The notes under the pieces: model-generated
The model's database searches: none
Seen by the model: only the letters and a program-made list of their open reading frames with translations
What the model was told of the DNA's origin: nothing
In this document: positions 1 to 5,619 of the stretch, in pieces
Layout: each line of letters starts with the position of its first letter
Position numbering within the stretch: position 1 is the stretch's first letter
Assembly: GCA_050732575.1 (NCBI GenBank)
Contig: JBOHRF010000340.1
Coordinates: 1 to 5,765, forward strand
DNA: 5,765 nt
Direction: 5' to 3'
DNA from: JBBDWZ01 sp050732575
GTDB taxonomy: Bacteria > Gemmatimonadota > Gemmatimonadetes > Longimicrobiales > RSA9
Position numbers and translations under genes: made by a program

Positions 1-599
1 TTAGTGGCCAGATCGGCAATGCGCTCGAGATTCCCCGAGACGAGCAGAAGGTCCATGCCCGCGGTGATCTTGCGCGGATCTTCCATCATGTGGGTGAGCA
101 GAATGCGGAAGTTGTTGTCGTGCAGCTCGTCCACGCGATCGTCCAGCATGACCACGGCGCGGGCTTGCGAGCTGTCCGAGCGGATGAATGCATTGAGCGC
201 TTCGCTCAGCATGTCGGTGGCGATGCGCGCCATCTCCTCGAGCTCGGGCATCACGGGGAACGGCGAGGCCTGGAGCAGCCAGCGCAGCTCTTCGGCAATG
301 TTGACGGCGTGATCACCGACGCGTTCCAGGTCGTTGGCGATCTTCATGGCCGAGGTAATGAAGCGCAGGTCGCGCGCCATGGGTTGTTGCAGCGCCAGCA
401 GCTGGATGGCGGCGTCATCGATGGCCAGTTCGAGTGCATCGATGGCGGTATCCTGCTCGATCACACGACTGGCTTTTGCTTCGTCGCGCTCGAGCAATGC
501 CTCCACGGCGAGCTGGACCATGTTCTCGGCCATGCCGGACATGCTGACCAGCCTGGCCTTGAGCTGCTCCATCTCCTCTGCAAAGTGACGCAGGGTCAT
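1..599 (-). CDS. phoU: PhoU, phosphate signalling regulator (3' end cut off by window edge)
   Basis: PhoU is a cytoplasmic all-helical protein that connects the Pst transporter to the histidine kinase PhoR and keeps the Pho regulon off when phosphate is plentiful. I translated 199 complete codons from ATG at 599. The first three-helix PhoU repeat spans about residues 10-105 and carries the family signature DLERVGDHAVNIAE (90-103). A D-x3-D acidic pair (D50, D54) resembles the metal-binding motif of the family. The second repeat starts near 120 and reaches NLERIADLAT (190-199) at the edge; many homologues have His where L197 stands. Full-length PhoU is usually 210-240 residues, so about 20-40 are missing. 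The ATG overlaps the pstB stop as ATGA, and no good Shine-Dalgarno is visible, so translation is probably coupled to pstB. Identity is seen in the sequence; function is family knowledge. Confidence 0.96.
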   Translation of the reverse strand, partial: MTLRHFAEEMEQLKARLVSMSGMAENMVQLAVEALLERDEAKASRVIEQDTAIDALELAIDDAAIQLLALQQPMARDLRFITSAMKIANDLERVGDHAVNIAEELRWLLQASPFPVMPELEEMARIATDMLSEALNAFIRSDSSQARAVVMLDDRVDELHDNNFRILLTHMMEDPRKITAGMDLLLVSGNLERIADLAT

Positions 600-1372
600 C
601 CGAACCGGCCGGTTATGTAGGCTTCGGTCTGCTCTTCGCGCGGCGTCGTGAAGAGCTGCTGGGTGGGACCATACTCGATCAGCTCACCTATGTAAAGGAA
701 AGCGGTATAGTCGGAAACGCGCGCTGCCTGTTGCATGTTGTGCGTGACAATGACCACCGTGTAGTTCTGCTTCAATTCGTAGATGAGGTCTTCGATTTTT
801 TGCGTGGCAATGGGATCGAGCGCGGAGGCCGGCTCGTCCATGAGCAGCACCTCGGGTTCTACTGCCAGAGACCGGGCAATGCACAGACGCTGTTGCTGGC
901 CGCCGGAGAGTGTGAGCGCACTGGCGTCCAGCCGATCCTTCACCTCATCCCAGAGCGCGGCCTGGCGCAGCGAGCGTTCGACCAACTCGCGCAGGTTGCC
1001 ACGGTAGCCATTGATGCGCGGGCCAAAGGCAACGTTGTCAAAGATGGATTTTGGGAACGGGTTCGGTTTCTGGAAGACCATGCCAATGCGGCGCCGTACT
1101 TCGACGGCATCGACACCCGCGCCATACAGATTGTCACCCTGAAACAGGGCCTCGCCTTCCACGCGCGCATCGGGAATCAAATCGTTCATGCGGTTGAAGC
1201 AGCGCAGCAGCGTACTCTTGCCGCAGCCGCTGGGGCCAATGAAGGCGACCACGCGCCGGTCCGGCACCGCGATGGATACCGACTTGACCGCGGGTGCGGA
1301 GCCGTAGAAGACCGACAGCCCGCGCGTCTCCAGTTCGATCTCACCGGGCGGCTGAAAGACCGTTGGACTCAC
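596..1372 (-). CDS. pstB: PstB, phosphate ABC transporter ATP-binding subunit
   Basis: PstB is the ATPase of the Pst importer: a homodimer at the inner face of the cytoplasmic membrane that hydrolyses ATP to drive phosphate through PstC/PstA. The protein is 258 residues, the normal family length. All ABC motifs are intact: Walker A GPSGCGKST (46-54), Q-loop FQKPNPFP (100-107), signature LSGGQQQR (155-162), Walker B VLLMDEP (175-181) followed by the D-loop SALD (183-186), and the switch His in VTHN (H211). The PstB hallmark NRMNDLIP (60-67) is present. The start is GTG at 1372. The frame is open upstream only to the pstA stop and offers no other ATG, GTG or TTG. No Shine-Dalgarno is visible before this GTG; it overlaps the stop of a 14-codon mini-ORF (GTGA), which suggests reinitiation. 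The 3' end overlaps phoU by 4 bp. Confidence 0.97.
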   Translation of the reverse strand: MSPTVFQPPGEIELETRGLSVFYGSAPAVKSVSIAVPDRRVVAFIGPSGCGKSTLLRCFNRMNDLIPDARVEGEALFQGDNLYGAGVDAVEVRRRIGMVFQKPNPFPKSIFDNVAFGPRINGYRGNLRELVERSLRQAALWDEVKDRLDASALTLSGGQQQRLCIARSLAVEPEVLLMDEPASALDPIATQKIEDLIYELKQNYTVVIVTHNMQQAARVSDYTAFLYIGELIEYGPTQQLFTTPREEQTEAYITGRFG

Positions 1373-1413
1373 GATTCGGACTTGCCGGGCGGCTGGAAAA
1401 CCGTTGGGCTCAT
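1332..1413 (-). repeat. Imperfect tandem duplication, 41-bp period, at the start of pstB
   Basis: The blocks 1332-1372 and 1373-1413 are tandem copies. Over the 30 nt from the start codon (1343-1372 against 1384-1413), 25 of 30 positions agree and all five differences are transitions. The similarity also extends a little upstream of each start codon with small indels (a shared GTCC, then GA-T-TC). The period is not a multiple of three, so the upstream copy is out of frame with PstB. The duplication contains the start codon but not a duplicated Walker or other functional domain. Confidence 0.9.
1369..1413 (-). CDS. 14-codon mini-ORF at the pstA/pstB junction (duplicated pstB start)
   Basis: ATG at 1413-1411 lies 4 nt after the pstA stop. 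It opens a frame reading MSPTVFQPPGKSES and stops at TGA 1371-1369, which overlaps the pstB GTG as GTGA. Its first ten residues are identical to the first ten of PstB, while the DNA differs at the start codon (ATG/GTG) and at four synonymous third positions. A weak AGG lies about 10 nt upstream of the ATG, inside pstA. The possible role is to carry ribosomes from the pstA stop to the pstB start; this is inference. The alternative is a dead by-product of a tandem duplication. A one-base sequencing deletion is also possible, because one extra base would fuse the peptide in frame to PstB. Confidence 0.35.
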   Translation of the reverse strand: MSPTVFQPPGKSES

Positions 1414-1417
1414 CGAA

Positions 1418-2317
1418 TCAGGACCTGCGAGAGTAGCGATTGCGCAGCAAGATCGCCGTCGCGTTGAGGGTGAGCAGCGCGATCAACAGGACAATACTGG
1501 CGGCTGCGGCAATTTCATGGAAGGCCGTTTGCGGTCGGCTCACCCAATCGTAGATCTGGATGGGAACTACCGAGAATTCGTCCAGGGGTCCGGTGGGCAC
1601 GAAGCTGGTGAAGGCAACCGCGCCGATCATGATCATGGGCGCCGCCTCACCGATGGCGCGCGACAGCGCCAGGATGGTACCGGTCAGAATGCCGGGCATA
1701 GCCTGTGGGATGACATGGTGGCGCACGGTTTCCCAGCGCGTGGCGCCCAGCGCATACGCGCCCAGCCGATGGGAATTGGGCACGGCTTTTATGGCTTCCT
1801 GCGAGGCAATGATGATCACCGGCAGGATGAGCAGCGCGAGCGTGAACGCGCCGGCCAGGATGCTGCGACCCATAGCCAGCAAACGCACGAAGAGTGCGAG
1901 GCCCAGGATACCGTAAACAATGGAGGGCACACCGGCCAGGTTGGCGATGTTGGTCTGCACCAGCCGGGTGAAGCGGTTGGTGGGGGCGTACTCCTCGAGC
2001 CAGATGGCGGTACCTACTCCGAGTGGGAAGGCGATGAGGGCCGTGAGTACCAGTGTCCAGATGGATCCGACCAGGGCCGGCTTGATGCCCGCCCGTGCCG
2101 CCCTTCGGGAAGGCATGCCATTCAGAAAATCGAGCGACAGACGGCTGGCCCCATCCCTCCAGATATCGACCAGCAGCACGGTCAGAACGATGATTCCGAT
2201 CAACGTGGCAATGAAGCAGAGCGTGGCGAAAACGAGACCGATTACGCGGCGCAAGCGGTTGCGTGTGTCGAACACTGAAGCGGCGGGCGCGAGTCCTCCG
2301 CGTTTGTTGGGACTCAT
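1418..2317 (-). CDS. pstA: PstA, phosphate ABC transporter permease subunit
   Basis: PstA is one of the two inner-membrane permease subunits of the Pst importer and pairs with PstC to form the phosphate path. It has 299 residues, near the family norm. The N-terminal ~24 residues are basic and cytoplasmic. Hydrophobic segments follow at about 25-50, 83-107, 124-147, 153-172, 209-236 and 266-290. The EAA-type loop that docks on PstB is at about 184-204 (LGAYALGATRWETV), followed by SRAIGEAAP (219-227). Its R220 lies in the region where E. coli PstA has arginines reported as needed for transport (recalled from literature). The start is ATG at 2317, with GAGG at 2328-2325 and 7 nt spacing, and it overlaps the pstC stop as ATGA. 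It is followed after 4 nt by the mini-ORF that precedes pstB. Confidence 0.96.
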   Translation of the reverse strand: MSPNKRGGLAPAASVFDTRNRLRRVIGLVFATLCFIATLIGIIVLTVLLVDIWRDGASRLSLDFLNGMPSRRAARAGIKPALVGSIWTLVLTALIAFPLGVGTAIWLEEYAPTNRFTRLVQTNIANLAGVPSIVYGILGLALFVRLLAMGRSILAGAFTLALLILPVIIIASQEAIKAVPNSHRLGAYALGATRWETVRHHVIPQAMPGILTGTILALSRAIGEAAPMIMIGAVAFTSFVPTGPLDEFSVVPIQIYDWVSRPQTAFHEIAAAASIVLLIALLTLNATAILLRNRYSRRS

Positions 2318-3366
2318 TCGTAAACCTCGCGATAACGCGCCAGCACCAGATTGCTGATGAGGTTCATGAGCAGTGTCATGGCAAACAATGCCAGACCCAC
2401 AGCGAATATGGTGCGATACTCGAGCGTGCCGTGTGGTACCTCGCCCTGACTGACCTGAGCAATGTAAGCGGTCATGGTCTGCACGCTGTGCAGCGGATTC
2501 AAGGTCAGATTGGCCTGCGCTCCCGCCGCGATGGTCACGATCATGGTCTCACCAATGGCGCGCGAAATGGCCAGGATGAACGAAGCGATCACACCGGACA
2601 GCGCGGCCGGGACGACCGTGCGTGCGGCCACTTCGAACTTGGTTGCGCCCAGGGCATAGGCGGCCTCGCGCAATGAACGCGGCACCGCGCTCAAGGCATC
2701 TTCAGACAGCGATGAGACCATGGGTATGATCATGACGCCCATGACGATGCTGGCCGAAGCGGCATTGAAGGGCTCGGTGCTGGGCCAGATCGATTGCAAC
2801 AAGGGTGTTACGAACGTAAGCGCGAAATAGCCGTATACGACCGTAGGAACGCCCGCCAGGATTTCCAGAATCGGCTTCAGAATGCTGCGCACCCGGGCAT
2901 GTGCGTACTCACTCAAGTAGATGGCGGCGGCCAGCCCGAGCGGCAGAGCTACCATCGCTGCGCCCAGCGCAATGAGCACAGAGCCAGTGAGCAAGGGCAA
3001 CACACCAAAATGCTGAGGTTGGAACAACGGCGCCCAGCGCGTGCCGGTCAGAAACGTGAAAGGCGAGATTTCCCGGAAAAAGGCGAACGACTCATAAAGC
3101 AGAACGGCGACAATGCCGAGCGTGGTGAAGATCGATACGGAACTGAACGCCGTGAGCACGTAACCGGCCGCACGCTCGCGCCGCAGGCGCGCGCCGGCCA
3201 GCCGTTGCCCCAGGCCGCGCCGGGTTCGGCGCGGACCGGGTGCCGGCGCGGACGCAGTCGCGGCTGGTGCCGCTACGCGCGGCACCGCTGCGACCGGCGC
3301 CCCAGACCGCTCACTGTGACCCGGTGCTTCCGATCTGGCCAAGGTTCTCCTGGTAGCGCGCGGCAT
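2314..3366 (-). CDS. pstC: PstC, phosphate ABC transporter permease subunit (start uncertain)
   Basis: PstC is the second permease subunit of the Pst importer. From ATG 3366 it has 350 residues. The first ~69 form an Ala/Pro/Arg-rich soluble tail with no counterpart in short PstC proteins such as that of E. coli (319 residues). Six hydrophobic segments follow at roughly 70-97, 123-151, 166-190, 206-220, 258-283 and 319-344. The EAA loop EAAYALGATKFEV lies near 234-246, and SRAIGET is at 268-274. The permease signature AGVPTVVYGYFA is near 171-182. The start is ambiguous. ATG 3414 would overlap pstS by 104 bp and has no ribosome site. ATG 3366 overlaps by 56 bp. TTG 3342 has AGGAG only 4 nt upstream and overlaps by 32 bp. 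GTG 3285 would avoid overlap. The 3' end overlaps pstA as ATGA. The identity is firm and the start is not. Confidence 0.93.
   Translation of the reverse strand: MPRATRRTLARSEAPGHSERSGAPVAAVPRVAAPAATASAPAPGPRRTRRGLGQRLAGARLRRERAAGYVLTAFSSVSIFTTLGIVAVLLYESFAFFREISPFTFLTGTRWAPLFQPQHFGVLPLLTGSVLIALGAAMVALPLGLAAAIYLSEYAHARVRSILKPILEILAGVPTVVYGYFALTFVTPLLQSIWPSTEPFNAASASIVMGVMIIPMVSSLSEDALSAVPRSLREAAYALGATKFEVAARTVVPAALSGVIASFILAISRAIGETMIVTIAAGAQANLTLNPLHSVQTMTAYIAQVSQGEVPHGTLEYRTIFAVGLALFAMTLLMNLISNLVLARYREVYE
2325..2328 (-). promoter_or_regulatory. Ribosome binding site of pstA inside the pstC 3' end
   Basis: GAGG lies 7 nt before ATG 2317, inside the codons for the last residues of PstC. It supports the ATG that forms the ATGA overlap. 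Confidence 0.55.
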
Positions 3367-4240
3367 CGAGCGGAACGTACCCAACCTCAGGGACCAGCTT
3401 AGCCGCATGCTCATTGAAGAATTTCAGAAACGCTATCACCTCCGGCCGCGCCAACGCCTTCTTGTTGACGTAGATGAAGAGGGGACGCGAGAGAGGCGAG
3501 TAGGTACCACTCCTGATGGTCTCGGGTGAGGGTGAGACGCAGCCCGTGCCACCGTCCACCTGCACCAGTTTGAGACGCTGCTGATTCTCCACGAAATATG
3601 CGTACCCGAAATAGCCGAGGGCACGCGGGTCGCCCGCCACACCCTGTACCAGCACGTTGTCATCTTCGCTGGCCGTGTAGTCGGAGCGACTGAGATCTTC
3701 TTTGCCCATGATGGCTTCGGTGAAATAGTCGAAGGTACCCGAGGCCGTGCCCGCACCGTACAGCTTGAGCTCCTGGTCGGGGAATCCTGCGCGCACTTGC
3801 GACCAGCGGTTCACCTGGCTTTCCGGCTCCCAGATCTTCTTCAACTCCGCCGTGGTCAGGCACGTGGCAAACGTGTTCTGTGGATTCACCACCACGGACA
3901 GTCCATCGTAAGCGATCTGCATCTCGACGTACTCCACCGCGTTCTGCGTGCACGCCTGCTTCTCGGCTTCCTTGATTGGACGCGATGCATTGCTGATATC
4001 GGTTTCTCCGGCACAGAACCGCTTGAAGCCACCACCCGTCCCGGAATAGCCGACCGTCACCCGCAACTGACCGGGGTGCTCACGCGTGAATTCTTCGGCC
4101 ACGGCCTCGGTGATGGGATACACTGTGCTGGAGCCGTCGCCCGAGATCGTACCGCTGAACGAACCTCCCTGCTGGTCGCTGCCCGTGCAGGCGGCCAGGC
4201 GCAGGAGCAATACCGCCCCCACTGCTTTGCGCGTGGTCAT
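3311..4240 (-). CDS. pstS: PstS, periplasmic phosphate-binding lipoprotein
   Basis: PstS captures phosphate in the periplasm and delivers it to PstC/PstA. The protein is 309 residues. A lipoprotein signal peptide ends in LAAC (15-18), so C18 should be lipidated; R14 in the hydrophobic core is unusual. The mature protein shows the PBP-like phosphate fold. GDGSSTVYP (34-42) is the first anion-binding loop. YSGTGGGFKRF (65-75) with ETDISNASRPI (79-89) supplies a second, including D81, which probably corresponds to the Asp that accepts the phosphate proton. GAGTASGTFDYF (162-173) is the third. Four cysteines in the mature part (76, 97, 127, 234) probably form two disulfides. The start ATG 4240 has AGGA at 4250-4247 with 6 nt spacing and overlaps the porin stop as ATGA. 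The 3' end overlaps pstC. The conserved motifs set it apart from other substrate-binding proteins. Confidence 0.96.
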   Translation of the reverse strand: MTTRKAVGAVLLLRLAACTGSDQQGGSFSGTISGDGSSTVYPITEAVAEEFTREHPGQLRVTVGYSGTGGGFKRFCAGETDISNASRPIKEAEKQACTQNAVEYVEMQIAYDGLSVVVNPQNTFATCLTTAELKKIWEPESQVNRWSQVRAGFPDQELKLYGAGTASGTFDYFTEAIMGKEDLSRSDYTASEDDNVLVQGVAGDPRALGYFGYAYFVENQQRLKLVQVDGGTGCVSPSPETIRSGTYSPLSRPLFIYVNKKALARPEVIAFLKFFNEHAAKLVPEVGYVPLDAARYQENLGQIGSTGSQ

Positions 4241-5403
4241 GTTCGATCCTGGGGAACGAGTTGAGTGAGGAAGTAGATCTGCGCCTGAACGCGCAGCGCA
4301 TGCATGGTCTGGAAGCCATCACCGCGCGGCATGTATACATCCCAATTCACCATCAATCGATTGCGACCCGAGAAGTAGATGTTGAAGCCCGGTGTGAGCA
4401 GCAGCGCATCATCGCCGCGCACAGCGCGGCGCGGATCGCCATAGCCTACGCGGCCCGCCAGCTCCCAGCCTTCGATTTTTTGATTGCTGAGCGGCTTGTA
4501 CCAGGCTGCAATGAACTGCCCGGCCGTAAATGTCTCATCGACGGCGAGGTTGGTGCCTGTAGCTGCTTCCGCAATGATGTGCAGGCCGGAGCGGCGGAAA
4601 TCGCCCCACTCCATATCCACTTCGTACGCTGCTCCTGACCGCGTGAGAATGGAGGGCGTGGTGCGCAACCGAAATTCGCGCGTACTCACGCCCACGCCGA
4701 TGGTGAGCGGCACACCCGCAATCGGTCGAACGGTCGCGCGACCAGCAACGGACTTGCCATCCGTGTCATCGCGCTGGTCGGCGCCCGTACCATTGAACAT
4801 GCCAATCTGGTAGCCAAAACGACCCAGGCTTCCGTGGATCGCACCGCCCAGATCGAAATTCTGATAGCCGAACTGCTCGAGCAGCTCCTGCTCTTCACCG
4901 GGGACAACCGTACCGCGGAACGTGGTGATCACGCTGTCCGCATCGTCGGCCAGCAGCGCTTCCTGCAGTCCGCGCATGCGAACGCCCCGCTCGATGATCG
5001 GCCAGCGCGTCGAGCTGGTGAGCTGCAGCAGGCTGAAGGGTTTCTTGAACTGGCCGACGCGCAACTGCAGTCTGGGATCCAGCGCGATGTTCATCCAGGT
5101 ATCGCGGAGCAGCAGGCGAGCCATGCCGTACTCGATCTCCAGCTTGCCGGTGACCGCATCGCCGTAGTCCAGTTCGGTGGAGAGCCGCACCCGACGGGTC
5201 TCGAACATGGAAGCCGGGATGGGCGCGGAGGGCGCTCGCTGGCGCGCTACCAGCTCCGCCTCATCCACGCTTGTGGTGCTAAACTGCGCCTGCACCCGAC
5301 CACCCAATCGGAGGGTCAGGCCACCGGCCTGTCCTGTTTGCGCCGCCGCCGCTGCGGCTCCCCCCAGGAGACAGGCAGTTACGATCGTTACAGTTCGGGT
5401 CAC
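4237..5403 (-). CDS. Phosphate-selective porin of the OprP/OprO family
   Basis: This is a predicted outer-membrane beta-barrel that passes phosphate or polyphosphate into the periplasm. It has 388 residues. A signal peptide with a long Ala run should be cleaved after about residue 21 (AAAA|Q). Alternating amphipathic strands follow through to the end. The family motif VGQFKKPFS is at 116-124, with further porin-like features in FGYQIGMFNGTG (196-207) and NRLMVNWDVYMPR (348-360). The start is GTG at 5403, supported by GGAG at 5414-5411 with 7 nt spacing (TTATTC plus junction). Most barrel proteins end in an aromatic residue; here the last strand ends at YFL (377-379) and a 9-residue polar tail follows, its last codons serving as the pstS ribosome site. 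Position immediately before pstS and translational coupling to it support phosphate as substrate. Selectivity for Pi rather than polyphosphate cannot be judged. Confidence 0.9.
   Translation of the reverse strand: MTRTVTIVTACLLGGAAAAAAQTGQAGGLTLRLGGRVQAQFSTTSVDEAELVARQRAPSAPIPASMFETRRVRLSTELDYGDAVTGKLEIEYGMARLLLRDTWMNIALDPRLQLRVGQFKKPFSLLQLTSSTRWPIIERGVRMRGLQEALLADDADSVITTFRGTVVPGEEQELLEQFGYQNFDLGGAIHGSLGRFGYQIGMFNGTGADQRDDTDGKSVAGRATVRPIAGVPLTIGVGVSTREFRLRTTPSILTRSGAAYEVDMEWGDFRRSGLHIIAEAATGTNLAVDETFTAGQFIAAWYKPLSNQKIEGWELAGRVGYGDPRRAVRGDDALLLTPGFNIYFSGRNRLMVNWDVYMPRGDGFQTMHALRVQAQIYFLTQLVPQDRT
4247..4250 (-). promoter_or_regulatory. Ribosome binding site of pstS inside the porin 3' end
   Basis: AGGA lies 6 nt before the pstS ATG at 4240, within the last codons of the porin. 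Together with the ATGA overlap it explains coupled but independently boosted translation of PstS, which is normally needed in excess over the membrane subunits (family knowledge). Confidence 0.6.
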
Positions 5404-5410
5404 GAATAAC

Positions 5411-5414
5411 TCCG
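5411..5414 (-). promoter_or_regulatory. Ribosome binding site of the porin gene
   Basis: GGAG sits just upstream of GTG 5403 at normal spacing. It is the clearest Shine-Dalgarno in the window and decides the GTG start over any internal codon, which would remove the signal peptide. Confidence 0.75.
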
Positions 5415-5484
5415 ATCATAGGGGTTCACGCGTTGCCCGTTGGCCGGAAAGTTGTCTCGGCTGTGCGAAACAACCGTCAACGTT

Positions 5485-5523
5485 CTGTAACGCAATTGTA
5501 ACTCCGTGACGGAATGGTGACGT
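5485..5523 (-). promoter_or_regulatory. Pho-box-like array (PhoB binding site) upstream of the operon
   Basis: Read on the minus strand there are four related 7-mers: ACGTCAC (5523-5517), CCGTCAC (5512-5506), GTTACAA (5502-5496) and GTTACAG (5491-5485). They start 11, 10 and 11 bp apart, that is with 4, 3 and 4 bp linkers. The enteric Pho box is built from CTGTCAT-type 7-mers with 4-bp linkers, and the E. coli pstS site also contains a TTACA variant, so both the repeat form and the spacing fit. The array ends about 80 nt before the porin start codon, a sensible place for an activator. A TTGACG at 5480-5475 could act as -35, but no convincing -10 follows (best GACAAC, 5456-5451, 18-bp spacer). 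Binding by PhoB is inference. Confidence 0.6.
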
Positions 5524-5528
5524 TGCCC

Positions 5529-5541
5529 GCCGCCCGGCGGC
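5529..5541. repeat. GC-rich 13-bp palindrome next to the Pho-box-like array
   Basis: GCCGCC-C-GGCGGC has 6-bp arms around one base and lies 6 bp upstream (in operon direction) of the first Pho-like 7-mer. It is framed by two ACGTTGC direct repeats 22 bp apart, or two helical turns. Strongly GC-rich palindromes arise easily in such genomes, so a role is only a possibility. Confidence 0.4.
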
Positions 5542-5555
5542 ACGTTGCTGGCTCA

Positions 5556-5589
5556 ACGTACCTGTCTACGGTCACAGACCTGGGTACGT
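5556..5589 (-). terminator. Hairpin, possible U-less terminator of an upstream gene or a dyad operator
   Basis: ACGTACC (5556-5562) and GGTACGT (5583-5589) are perfect inverted arms. Inside them GTCT (5564-5567) and AGAC (5576-5579) extend the stem after a small asymmetric bulge, closing on an 8-nt loop. On the minus strand it begins about 27 nt after the stop codon at 5619-5617 of the putative upstream gene, where a terminator is expected. No U-run follows, so an intrinsic terminator of the classic kind is not supported; a protein-binding dyad is equally possible. Confidence 0.35.
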
Positions 5590-5590
5590 C

Positions 5591-5609
5591 GGGTAACGCA
5601 GGAGTAACT
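5591..5609 (-). promoter_or_regulatory. Possible second, degenerate Pho-box-like pair
   Basis: GTAAC occurs on the plus strand at 5593-5597 and 5604-5608, exactly 11 bp apart. The stretch 5593-5612 matches 5487-5506 of the main array at 16 of 20 positions. It lacks the TG that precedes TAA in the main array, so it may be a weak extra site, a decayed copy or coincidence. If the upstream minus-strand gene is real, this pair lies just past its stop codon. Confidence 0.3.
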
Positions 5610-5619
5610 GCGGCAGTTA
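5605..5619. repeat. Perfect 15-bp palindrome
   Basis: TAACTGC-G-GCAGTTA has 7-bp arms around a single central base. On the minus strand its outer TAA is the stop codon of the putative partial gene, and its other arm contains one GTAAC of the second Pho-box-like pair. It could be an operator half-site pair or a small RNA hairpin with a 3-nt loop; function unknown. Confidence 0.5.

Larger units (their letters stand above)
5404..5616. other. Non-coding leader/intergenic region of the porin-pst operon
   Basis: I see no convincing gene here on either strand. The 82-residue open frame crossing it (5725-5477, minus) is Arg/Pro-rich and resembles no family I know. The region holds the Pho-box-like array, its partial second copy, three dyads (5529-5541, 5556-5589, 5605-5619) and short direct repeats. 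CGTTGCCCG occurs at 5431-5439 and 5521-5529, and ACGTTGC at 5520-5526 and 5542-5548 (22 bp apart). The porin promoter must lie here, but its exact -35 and -10 are not clear. Confidence 0.6.

Noticed and set aside
1..3. TAA read on the minus strand at the left edge, which might end phoU.
   Set aside because: It is out of frame: the phoU codon grid places complete codons at 5-3 and the next codon continues past the edge.
1..1372. A terminator between pstB and phoU.
   Set aside because: The two genes overlap by 4 bp and no hairpin with a U-run is visible.
731..2278. A 515-codon open frame on the plus strand opposite pstA and pstB.
   Set aside because: It lies entirely antisense to two clear transporter genes, is rich in Gln, Asp, Gly, His and Arg as expected of GC-rich antisense frames, and shows no recognisable domain.
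2794..3402. A 202-codon plus-strand frame opposite pstC.
   Set aside because: Arg/Gln-rich antisense shadow of pstC with no motif or plausible start context.
5415..5420. TATGAT on the minus strand, a near-perfect -10 hexamer.
   Set aside because: It is only 11 nt before the porin start codon, so the transcript would begin about at the start codon without the GGAG site, and no -35 sits at the right distance.
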